NCBI RefSeq assembly: GCF_030272615.1
Contig: NC_081408.1
Coordinates: 307,647,950-307,711,949 of the forward strand
Length of the DNA stretch: 64,000 nucleotides
Reading direction: 5' to 3'
From: Cryptomeria japonica
Taxonomy: Eukaryota; Streptophyta; Pinopsida; Cupressales; Cupressaceae
Positions 36,443 through 46,841 of this stretch are shown here, one piece after another (position 1 is the first letter of the stretch; every line of letters begins with the position of its first letter). The notes below the pieces were generated by a model. It saw nothing but the letters and a program-made list of their open reading frames with translations. It was not told where the DNA came from and ran no database searches. The position numbers and the translations under genes are program-made.

Positions 36443-38041
36443 ATGGGTGCAGAGCGAAAAGGAGCGGGAATCCCAAATTTCAAAACTAGGAATGGCGGAC
36501 TTCCTGGGGAAGGCAGTTTTTCTAGGGTCGGATCTGACAATCAGGCAAGAGGACAGGCATCTCAAGGGTTAGAAGAGGACAAGGAAACAATCAAACTAGG
36601 GGAGGACAAAGATTCTACAACTGGGGACCCACATGACAGAGGTAAAGGTAAAAAATGGTCTTCGCTCTTTGGAGTGAAGTTGCTAGCTAAATCAGGGCTC
36701 CCAGAAGTTACAAATATCTTAGATCCAGTTTCAGGGTTGGTTGCTATTTTTGTTCCCGATAAACTGGTAGATCTGACTATTGCAAGTTTAACCATGACCT
36801 TAGTGGGACGATTTTCTGGCTTTAGGCCTAACATTGATGTTGTTAGGAATTTCATAAGGAGGAAATGGATTTTAAAAGGTCAAGTGGATGTGGCAGCGCT
36901 GCCTTTGCTTTTTTTTTCCTTTGCTTTTAACTCTGAAGAAGATACGAATAAGGCTCTATGTGAAGGCCCATGGTTGTTCAGCAAGTCTACTTTGGCTCTT
37001 CAGAAATGGGTCCCGAACCTCGCCCTTGATGATTCCTTCTTTGTTTCTGAACCAGTCTAGACACGCCTCCCAGGTCTCCTGCTAGAATTTTGGAATGAGG
37101 AAGTCTTTAAGGGTATTGCAAAATCTTTTGGAGAACTTCTTTCGATTGATCCGATGACGGCGGCTAAATCAAGGTTGGTCTTTGCTCGCATCTGTATAAA
37201 TGTTAATCAAATGACTGATATGCACCAATCTATAGATATCATTTCTAAACTAGGAAAATGGACCCAAGCTATTTAATATGAATCACTTCCATTTGCCTAT
37301 TTGCATTGCAAGAAATCGGGGCATTGGGCAAAATCATGTCCGCTTAAGAAGAGTAAGGAAAGCAAGACTGACAGCAATGTCAAGTATAAAAAGATCTGGC
37401 AAATGATTGATAAAAAGGGAGACTCATCAGCTGAGTGTGATCAAAATAAGGATGTAACATAACTCATAAATGAAGTCAAGAAGGCTAAGAACAGTAATAA
37501 TGAAAAACAAGATTGTGTTTGCTCTAATAACCAAACAAAGAGTTCTAAAGAAGGGGAGCAAAGTACAAAGTTGAACAACAAAAATAACCAAGAGGACCAG
37601 GAGGTTGGATCCGTCAGTCAGGAGAAGGAAGAGGCAAGTCCCAATGAAGTTGTACCTGTTTCTTCTTTCTCAAAATTAGTCGAGGAAAACTTTAATGAAG
37701 CTCAAGAGTTTAACCCTTCTGATATTGAGCCCTTCTTGCTTTTAACTAATGGAAGCCCAAAGCCTCCTCTATGTAAAACCCCATCACATAGTATGGCTAT
37801 GGATATCTTGGAAGGGAATCTCCAGATTCTCAGTTTGAAAGAAGGAAAAATGAATAAGGAGGAACTCAATGGAGGGATCTCAACTAGAAGCAGGAATAAG
37901 AAAAAGGCAGATGTTGGAAGCCAGAACAAAAAGCAGGGAAGGCCATCTCTAAAACATCAAAAGGAACAGGAAAGATGGAAGAATCGTGCTGATGGAACAC
38001 AGTGTTCCATCGAGTCAACCCTATCTCCAGTTAAAGTATGA
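36443..38041 (+). pseudogene. LINE ORF1: DUF4283-like RNA-binding protein with zinc knuckle
   Basis: Frame from ATG 36443 (MGAERKGAGIPNF) to TGA 38039-38041, 532 codons in a single frame with three in-frame stops (TAG 37058, TAA 37274, TAA 37460). About residues 120-200 match the DUF4283 gag-like fold of plant LINE ORF1 proteins (LVGRFSGFRPNIDVVRNFIR, then FNSEEDTNKALCEGPWLFSK). After the first stop the text continues TRLPGLLLEFWNEEVF. A zinc knuckle follows at about 37298: YLHCKKSGHWAKSC, with Tyr (TAT) where the first Cys (TGT) of CX2CX4HX4C belongs. The C-terminal third is Lys/Glu/Asn-rich and disordered. ORF1 proteins bind element RNA in the ribonucleoprotein. Confidence 0.85.
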
Positions 38042-41000
38042 AGATAATATCCTGGAATATCAGAGGGCTGAATGCCCCTCATAAGCAGGATGTGTTACGA
38101 AACATCATAAGAGATCATAAACCGGACGTGGTCCTCATTCAGGAAACCAAGATGTCTAAGGAAAAAGTGGAAAAGATTAGAATTTTTAAGAATAATGGTG
38201 TCATAGGATCTAGCTCGGAGGGAGCTTCTAGAGGAACTGTGATTTTTTGGAACCAAAAAACCATCAAAGGTAATGAAATTATCTCTGCTTTTAATAGGAA
38301 CTCAGTGCAGCTTGAGCATATTAAGGATAACTTTGTTTGGGTGTTAACTAATGTCTACATGCCTAACACCAAAATCGGGAGAGTTAAATATTGGAGAAGC
38401 CTTGCCAATGACAGACTTAAGTTTGCTGATCAAAACTGGATTATAATGGGAGATTTCAATACTCCGCTAAAAGAGGAAGAGAAGATGGGAGGTCTCCCCT
38501 TGCAGCTTGATGGGAAACAAGACCTTATGGAGTTCATCAATGATAAAGCTCTTATGGATGTGGATCTTCAGGGCATTAACTACACCTGGACTAATAGAAG
38601 AACCGGAGCTGACCTGATCCAAGTAAAGTTAGATAGAACTTTTATCTCTCCTGAGTGGTTAACCAAGTGTAGCTGCTCCCTTGCTTTTGTTATCAAAATT
38701 GGGTCAGACCATTATCCTATCTCTTTTACTGCAAACTCCTTTTCAGCTAAGAGAGACTTCCCTTTCAGATTTTAAAAAGTGTGGTTATCCCACCCCTCTT
38801 TGGAAGCTTGTGTCGCTGATTGGTGGAATTCTGAGGTTGAGGGTACGACTCTCTTTAGAATAGCTAAAAAGCTCAATATTTTAAAGGCTAAAATCAAAAT
38901 CTAGAACAAAGAGATTTTTGGGGACATTTTCAAGAGTAAAATTCAAATTAAAACTGAAATTAAAGATGTCCAGGATAGAATCCATGTCTGAAGAACTTAG
39001 GATGGCAGAAAATGTTCTTTTGTCTAAATACTACACCATTATTTCTAATGAAGAGACGTTCTAGAGACAAAGATCAAGAGCCTTGTTCTTGAAGGAAGGT
39101 GATAAAAATACCCAGTTTTTCACTTAACTGCTCTTAAGCATAGGGCAGCTAACAGGATATCCAGATTATCCTGTAATAAAGGGATCTTAACGGAGGATAA
39201 AGATATCAGGAAGGAAGCTATGGAGTATTTCGGCACCTTGTAGGGAGAAGTGGATAACCTGGATATCAATAATCAAAACATCCTCTTGTAAGCTATTCCT
39301 TCTACCCTGACTGTTGATGATAATAACTTCTTATCCCGTATTCCCTCTAATCAGGAAATCAAAAAGGCGGTGTTTTCTTTTCAAGGAGATAAATCCCTTG
39401 GATCGAACGATTTTCCAATGTTTTTCTTCTAAAATTTTTGGCACATCATGGAGCCTGACATCTGCAATGGTGTTAAAGAATTCTTTGGCTCTAGAAGGAT
39501 CCTAAAGGAATTGAATGCTACCTTCATTGTCCTTATTCCAAAGATCCCAAGTGTTGACTCTCTCAATAAGTTTAGACCCATTAGTCTGTGCAACTCTGTG
39601 TACAAGATTTTATCCAAGGTTCTGACTTCCAGGTTGTTGGAAATTCTTCCTAGAATTATCTCCATCCAGTAGAATGGCTTTGTCCTCGGTAGATAGATTC
39701 TGGATTCCATCATATCTGTTCATAAAAATATCCACTCCCTAAAAGTGGCGAATAATCAGGGTTTCTTCCTGAAGTTAGACATGGCTAAAGCTTTTGATAA
39801 AGTGAACTGGCAGTTTCTCCTAAGGATCATGAAAGCGTTTGGTTTTGGTGAAAAAGTAATTCAGCTTTGCTCTCAACTTATGGAAACTTCCTCTTCTACT
39901 ATTATTGTCAATGGTTCCTCGTCTAGTTTCTTCAAAAGCTCTAGAGGCCTTAGACAGGGGGACCCCATATCCCCTATCTTGTTTACTATTTTAGCTAAAT
40001 GCCTGGGTAGATTTATTCTTAAAATTTGGAAGATGACAATCTTAGGGGTCTGAAACCATCTTCATCCAATGTCACTTGTTCTCATGAACAGTTTGTTGAT
40101 GATTATATTACTATGGGGGAAGCTTCCATCTTGGAAGCTAAAAACATGAAGAAGGTGTTGAATACTTATGAATCTGCATCTGGTTAAAAAATTAATTGGG
40201 ATAAAAGTTCTTTGTTCTTCATCAACACTCCTGTTCAAAGGCAACTAATGATTGAAAGAATTCTTGGTTGCAAAATTTCTGAGCTTCCCTCTTCTTATTT
40301 GCGGCTTTATCTGTGTATTAAGCCCGAGGATTCTTTTTGGAATAAGATGGTGGATAGATTTAACTCAAAACTTGCTGGTTGGAAAGGGGTTGTCCTTAGT
40401 CAAGCGGGAAAAGTTACTTTGCTTAAAGCCACTCTCCAAAACATACCTATTTATGCTCTCAATTTGTTCAAAATCCCCAGAAAATTTGTGGAAGCTATTG
40501 AAAGAATCCAAAAAAAATTTCTTTGGTTGGGGGTGGAAGTCAAAAACAGAATTCCCCTTATTGCCTAGAATAAAATTTGTTCTCCTAAGGCCTCAGGTGG
40601 GTTGGGTTTAAGGAATATTAGTTCCATGAATAAGGCTTTCTTAGCCGAACAAATTTGGAGAATGAAAGGGGAGGAAAGAGAATGGAACTCTATCTGGAAA
40701 AACAAATATCTTTATATGCAACCTTCTGAGGAAGAATTCTTAGATGATTCTTTTATTGTTGAAGGTTCGGCTATATGGAATGTTGTTCAATCAGCTAAAA
40801 GCTGGGCTACTGCTAGACGAATTTGGAACCTTGGGGATGGTAGGAGAATAAGATTTTGGGAAGATAGGTGGATATTGGACAAACCTCTGGAGGAAGTTCT
40901 AATCCTTAATGAATGGAAAGACTGGTTCAAAAGTAGGTTTGGGGAGCTGGTCAGAGACTACTGGAGAAATGGGAATTGGATTGATTTTAGCCAGTAGTGT

Positions 41001-42215
41001 TTGGGGCTTAAGTTCTTTCAGATTGCTCTCTCTGCTAAAGTTCCTAGAGACAACAAAGATGACAAATTGATATGGAGGGAAACCCCAGATGGGAAATACT
41101 CTATTTACTCAGTTGTGGCTATCCATAATGAATCTGTGGAAGAAATTCCTATTTGGGCTAAAGTCTAGAACAAGAAGTTAGTTCCTAAGGTTAATATCTT
41201 TTTTTGGATTTTCATCCAAAACAAGGATTTAACCCTGGACAACCTTCAAAAGAGAGGTTTTGTTTTTCCTAATAGGTGTTCTCTTTGTTGCAAGGAAGAA
41301 GAGACTGCCTGCCATATTCTTAATCAATGTACTTTTAGTCAGGAAATCTGGAAAATCATCTTAAGCAGGTGGAACTTGAGCTGGGTTTTTCCGAACTCCC
41401 TAGAGAAATCCTGGTAGCAATGGCACTGCCCCAATTCTAATCCTAAGATTGTGGAGACTTGGAGACTTACTCTTCCGAATGTTATATGGAATATTTGGAA
41501 AGAGCGCAACAATATGATTTTTAGGGATAAAAGTGCTATTCCTGAAGTGGTGGTGGATAAAGTTTACAGGAGTATATTTGAATGTACCTATGGTACTGAT
41601 TATGGACTAGCTGCTAAAGAAGTCTTCAAAGACAGGTGGAACTTCTCTACCACTACTACTAGCAAGGAGAAGGGAAGAGAAGGTCTCGTTTGGTGTTTTC
41701 CTCCTCAGGGGCGGATTAAGGCTAACTTTGATGGAGCTTCTAAGGGGAATCCAAGTAAAGCTGGATATGGGGGAATTGTCAGGAATTTTGCTGGAAGTTG
41801 CTTAGTGGTGGTGGCTGGTCCTTTGGGGAGTCAAACAAGTCATTTTGCTGAAGCCTCAGCTGCCCTGAACACTTTAATTATAGCCAAGAATATTAATCAT
41901 GATGAATTATGGCTCGAGGGAGACTCACTTAATATTATTAAGTGTTTGAAGGGGGAGTCGGTGCCATCATGGTCAATTGAAAATATTATCATGAAAGCTA
42001 GGGAAATTATTTCTAGTTTTAAAGATATTATAATTCAACATGCCTTTAGAGAAAAAAATATGGTGGCAGACTATCTGGCGAACCTAGGTGTTAATTTTGA
42101 TTCCCAAATGATTTGGCACGGGGAAGATGTCAACATAAACATTAAAGAGCTCCTTAGAAAGGACAAATATATGGGGAGGGAAGGACTGCATAATCATGAC
42201 AGAGAATATGAATAA
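38038..42215 (+). pseudogene. LINE ORF2: endonuclease, reverse transcriptase, RNase H
   Basis: Starts ATG 38038 (MKIISWNIRGLNAPHKQDVL), overlapping the ORF1 stop. The apurinic-like endonuclease is open for 245 codons with IQETKM, YMPNT, IIMGDFNTPL and GSDHYPI, all the catalytic motifs of the family. A TAA at 38773 ends the first open segment. RT follows through several frame changes: NATFIVLIPKI, FRPISLCN, LKLDMAKAFDKVNW, LRQGDPISP and the active site FVDD (40092-40103, usual FADD). The connection/zinc-finger region is CSLCCKEEETACHILNQC (near 41280). RNase H (about 41700-42110) looks complete: NFDGASKGNP, HFAEASAAL, LEGDSLNII and MVADYLANLG. Stops at 38902, 39061, 39241, 39670 and others are TAG at Trp or Gln positions. 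The protein would nick target DNA and reverse-transcribe the element RNA. Confidence 0.92.
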
Positions 42216-42384
42216 TTTATGCCTTGATGGAAAGGTAATTATTACCTAGCAAAGCAGCAGATCCCCAACCATTTCTTATAATATGCCGCATGCTTTGTGG
42301 GTCACCCAGTTCAAAATCTCGAGTAACTATAGGAAAGAAGTGCTGAGTTTGTAGAGGAACAAAGCTGATAATCCAAATTTGAAG

Positions 42385-43925
42385 ATGGGAGGATATTTAA
42401 GGAGGGAGGAACCAGATAATATGTCAACATGGAAAGCGATGCCGAAAGTGTGGGCAAAGCTGGAAAAAGGGTCCCTCACAAGCTTTATGGAGAAGCTAGT
42501 GGATTATGACAAAGGTAGGGTAAATCTCGCCGTTTCCAAAATTTATGAAAATTGGTGTAATGGATCCTTTAAAATCTATGGGGTTAAGTTCAAGTTGGAT
42601 GCGGGCCTCATAGTAACTATGACTAGCATGCCCCATACTGGGCTTAATTTTTTTAGAGACCTTAAAGTCTCCAACAACGCGGTTAATATGTTCTCGCGGA
42701 AGGAAAAAGAGGGATAGAATTGGCAAAGCCACAGGGGGTTACTATGAAGCTGCTAATATCAAGAAAATCTGGGGCTGGGTTTTGAATGCTTTAATGGAAT
42801 ATATCACGGTTGAGGGCCGATTCTCCAGGGCCCACACCTACCACTTTGTTCTTTTAAACCATTTCAGACATGACAAAAAGGTATCCCTGCCCTACTACCT
42901 TTTCAAGTCCCTTTCCAGGTCCCTCAATAAACACAGTAAGAATCCCTCAAGTCCGGTTCTCCATTGCGGGTTTTTGCTGCTCATTTATGAGCACTGTAAA
43001 ACCCTCGCCCTACTAGAAAACAAGAGGTTATCCGCCTCTCCGGGGAAGAGAAAGATGGAGGGAGGCAATTCCGGCAAGGAGAAGGCGTCTTCTAGCAAAA
43101 AAAGAAAGAGTGCCCCTGGGATGCAAACAAAGGATATTGAAAAAGAAGGCAGTGAAATGGAGACGGATGATTCCGATGGTGAAGACAACTGGAAAGATGA
43201 GGAGGTGGGTATTGAGGAAGAAAGTGATGATATTGAGTCTAAAAATGAAAGCCCTATCCACAGCGATTGCCCTAGCAAGGACAACAACCATCCTATGGAG
43301 GATGTGGATTACAAGGATAATGAGGAAATAGATGCGAATTCCGAGAGTGAAAGGAACAAGGAACCTGAGAAGGATATGACTAAGGACAGTTTAAGCGAGG
43401 ACAAGGAAAGTGCGGATAAAGGGTTATTCCTGGATAACCTTAAAAAACTCACTGAGGCGAAATTGGATTATGACAGATGGACCTATGAGCTATTGAAGAA
43501 CCTAGAAAAAAGGGGGAAAATACGGATGAGAAGAGGGAGAATGACGACAGGGAGCAGATAAAATGGAAGCAGGATATGGAGGAGAAGGTTAAATCGTTGG
43601 AAGAAGGGAGAGAGGCCATAAAAAATTTGCTGGGCATTATCCCGAATATCCTGTCAGCTGTCACTAAAAACTTTGAGGATATTGCTAAGGTCTTTGATCA
43701 TACTACTCTCCTAAATCGGTGGTGGAACTTGACATGGATGATGAGACTATCCAGATTGGCAGTGGTGAAGCTACTCCTTTTGGTGGTGCTGCTAAGAGGA
43801 CCAGGGCAAGTGTCAAGAAAGTTGTGGTTGCTTCTGCTAAGGATCTCCCAAATCTTAGGGATAACATCAAAGATCTGCATGGGATTAGCAACACCCTGGC
43901 TAATGCCCTGAAAAAAATCAATTAG
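42385..43925 (+). pseudogene. LINE ORF3: unrecognised conserved protein, globular N-terminus, acidic linker, coiled-coil-like tail
   Basis: Begins ATG 42385 (MGGYLRREEPDN), 169 bp after the ORF2 stop, and ends TAG 43923-43925; about 510 codons read through three frame shifts (near 42710, 43560 and 43710). The N-terminal about 220 residues look folded: LAVSKIYENWCNGSFKIYGV, IVTMTSMPHTGLNFFRD, EYITVEGRFSRAHTYHFVLL, NHFRHDKKVSLPYYLF and VLHCGFLLLIYEH. They have the general look of the N-terminal domains of plant 'putative transposon protein' or ATHILA ORF1-type proteins, but I cannot assign a family firmly. Then follows a long Lys/Glu/Asp/Ser linker (about 43035-43420), then a helical segment (MEEKVKSLEEGREAIKNLLG) and a C-terminal LPNLRDNIKDLHGISNTLAN. 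The diverged homologue at 54241-55875 starts with the same MGG and shares the same domain order. Confidence 0.8.
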
Positions 43926-44105
43926 TTTCTCTTCTTGGGTCTGGCTAGTTTTGCTGGCTTTGTGGGGCTTTAGTCGGTTTTCTATGGTTTTTTGTTGGCT
44001 TTTCGTTGGCCTGTTCCTTTTTGTCTCTTGTTGTTTTTTCTGTTAAGCTCTATTTGTAAAGGGTTTCGGGGCCCCTTCAAAGCCTGTTTTTACCTTAATA
44101 AAAAT
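43926..44105 (+). other. 3' UTR of the three-ORF LINE
   Basis: T/G-rich 180 bp ending gggtttcggggccccttcaa, then agcctgtttttaccttaataaaaat. The LINE at 54022-57450 ends in clearly related sequence (aggttcgggttcctttcaaa, then aacctatttttacttaatc), so the last about 50 bp form a conserved 3' recognition region. It ends in TTAATAAAAAT-type sequence rather than a long poly(A). Confidence 0.75.
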
Positions 44106-44120
44106 CTATCAATAGTACTT

Positions 44121-44495
44121 TTGATATAAAATATAACATCAATTATTGAAATATAAAATTTTAAAACATTCTAATATATATCACCTTTAATAGTTAGCAA
44201 TGATATTTTATATTTTATATGAATCGTCAAAAAATACTTCTTTTGAACACAAATATCCTACTATCACAAATCATATTGTCAAATTTCAAAGAATATTGTA
44301 ATTTTTTATCATTGTATTGTTATTTTCCTCTATTTTTTTGAAATACCTCGACATATATATTATATAATTTAGATCTAGATATTAATTTTATATCCATATA
44401 TGTATAATTACATACATATGTTAAAAATCTATACGTCCAACAAAAGCATATTTAAATATATTTTATATAAATGTTATATTCTTTTCTATATGTTT

Positions 44496-44531
<36 letters not shown>

Positions 44532-44649
44532 ATGAATATCATGTGAAAAATATGATAATAATTTTAGATATGGGATTGGTTTGTTAATGGGTTGCTTTGG
44601 ATTAATCCAGAGGTGAAGGAGAAAAAATTGTCAAATGGATCAAACCAAA
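44121..44649. other. AT-rich stretch with a (TA)n microsatellite
   Basis: A (TA)n run lies at about 44501-44527. No coding signal. Confidence 0.6.
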
Positions 44650-45730
44650 AGATGGGTGCGTTAAACTAATTTCGTTAAAGAATTGAAGAGTAATTTGGGT
44701 CCATCAGGGGCAAGTTGTGTACCACAGGATTGGACTAGAAGTATACTAGCTTCGGGAGCCTTTAAGCTAATGGAACGATCAAACAATGAGGCAAAGGTGG
44801 GAGCAACATTATTGGTTGTCCAAATGGAAAAATAAATCCATTTCAAAGTTACATCGAGAGGGAGATTCTTTGATTATTATTAATGCAATAGTTAAAGGGG
44901 AGACTTTAGCATGAAGATTGAATAAATTGATAGAAATAACCATAAATGATTTATTTTCATGTAGGGACTTCAAGGTGACCCACATAATGAGTGAAAACAT
45001 GGTGGTGGAAACCTTGTCCAAGCTGTTGGTGACATTTAATGGATGTCAGGCAAATGAGTTGTGGGAGGATTTTCGTGACATAAATCTTGAGTTTTAAGAT
45101 TGTCCATACGCCACCAAATAGAGTATCCATTATGGCAAGTTATGGTTCTTAAATATAAAGTTCTTGGAGGAAGGTATTATTAATACTAGGGATGTCATTT
45201 CTTTCCCATTGTCTAGTGAATTTTTGAGAAGTGTGACAAGTGAGAGGCATAAGAGGTGTTGCAGAGCTGAGAATGGAAGCCAATTTCATGCTGATGACTC
45301 AAAAGCAATAGTTGGATTTTCTCAATAAGATTTCAAAGAAGAGGTTGAAGAGCATTTTCAAAATTGATGACCCCATTTTCTAAAAATTATTGACATTATG
45401 CTCAAGGAGGAATACATGAATTTTGAGTATTGTTATCATGCTAATATTAATATTATGTCCTTGTTTATCGCTTGTGGTTTGGAGTAGGGGAGTAAGGATG
45501 ATGTTCATTGGGTCATGCATGAGTGCATGAGAGATTATTGGAGGTGTGACATGAATGCTTTATGGCTATGGTAAAATCGGGAAAGGGTTTTATTGCTCGA
45601 AGTGGAGTTTGGATTCAAACCACCACTATCCTAAGGTCCTGTTTTTTGGGTCACAATGGTGCTTGGCTAACTTAGGGTCTATGTAACTTGTTCATCAAGG
45701 TGGTATTCCTGGTTATAGAAGATACTCACA
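44650..45730 (+). mobile_element. Remnant of another LINE: RNase H end plus downstream sequence
   Basis: Plus-strand RNase H pieces in shifting frames: MERSNNEAKVGATLLVVQM, LHREGDSLIIINAIVKGETL and VTHIMSENMVVETLSKL, ending NELWEDFRDINLEF then TAA at about 45096. About 600 bp of coding-like sequence follows (KISKKRLKSIFKIDDPIF; DVHWVMHECMRDYWRCDM) that I cannot identify. No boundaries or tail were found, so extent is approximate. Confidence 0.6.
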
Positions 45731-46621
45731 CGGGTCTCATAAAAACAACATGCAAAAGACATAAGAGTAAAAGAGAGCAATAATAACCACACAAGCTCGT
45801 TGAATTAGAGAAAATGATTCCAATAACCATATATTATCAATAACAATTCAGATAGCATCACATGCAACTTCCATCCACATATGAGGTTTATGATCTCACA
45901 TGCAGGCGAAGATAGTTAAACAACCTCAAGTGCATAACAATGAAACTCATAACATTTAGAACATTCATGCCATCCAAATTGAGAGAAGATATCTAACGAT
46001 AGGAATACTAACTCAATTAAACATATATTATGGAACATGTGATCCACAACAACAGCCTGTATTGATCATTTATGAAAATAATAAATGTAACAACGAGCAC
46101 TGATACTCAGAAAGTTCAACGTAATTTAAAACTAAATGTTGGGGATGAAAAATCCTAAGCTAGGGCCTCAAATCTTCAATTTTTCAGACCCTTTAAATGG
46201 TCTAATTGATCAAATTTATAGTTCTATGCCTCCTATTTCCTATTAACAAAATGTGCCTGAAACCTAGTTACAAAATGGTGGGAGTTACAGTCAACATGCA
46301 AGTTATTGCTTTGGAACTCTGCTTGCCTATTACAACACTAGTGTCATCAGTTAGTCATCTCTTGGATGCTATGGCTGAGTAGTCTCCACATGCATTGTGT
46401 CTCTTGAGGGAGGGGTAGGTGCATGACATGTGTGATGAAGAGTTGTTGGTGAACTGCAGTGATTCCCCATGTGACACTTTTTTTGAATGTGCATTTGCAA
46501 GTCAACGACCAGTCTATTTATTTCCCTTCTTGTAGCTGCGGTAGTTACTTATGTAAGAGTCTATGGATGTGAATGGTGGGTCCAGTATATATTCAATGTG
46601 GAATTTAGCCAATCCTAGTAC
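45731..46621. other. Non-coding stretch downstream of the large minus-strand frame
   Basis: No convincing coding frame. May include the 3' end of the element or gene carrying the frame at 46622-57881. Confidence 0.35.
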
Positions 46622-46841
46622 TTATTTAACCTTATCTACGTTCTCAACCATGTTGTCAATCAATTGAGTTGCTTGGTAGGATTGGAAGATCAGGTGCATG
46701 TATCTATGCATGACAATAACATCAAAATCAATTATTGAGGAGAAATATTCAGCAGTGTATGCTTCCCATTGTTTAAGGACTATCTCATACTTGAGTGCTT
46801 TAGCTTGCATTAGACCTATATCATATTTGCCTAGTAAATCT

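Larger units (their letters stand above)
36431..44105 (+). mobile_element. Full-length three-ORF LINE, flanked by a perfect 15-bp target duplication
   Basis: A 7,675-bp non-LTR retrotransposon bounded by CTATCAATAGTACTT at 36416-36430 and again at 44106-44120. Order: a 12-bp leader, ORF1 (36443-38041), ORF2 (38038-42215, endonuclease-RT-RNase H), a 169-bp spacer, ORF3 (42385-43925) and a T-rich 3' UTR ending ttaccttaataaaaat. ORF1 and ORF2 overlap by ATGA. ORF3 lies inside the target duplication, so it was mobilised with the element. All three frames carry premature stops or frame breaks, so this copy is dead. Most stops are TAG or TAA where Trp or Gln is expected, as after deamination of methylated cytosine. 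It belongs with RNase H-bearing plant LINEs (L1-like order) but the third ORF is unusual. Confidence 0.95.
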
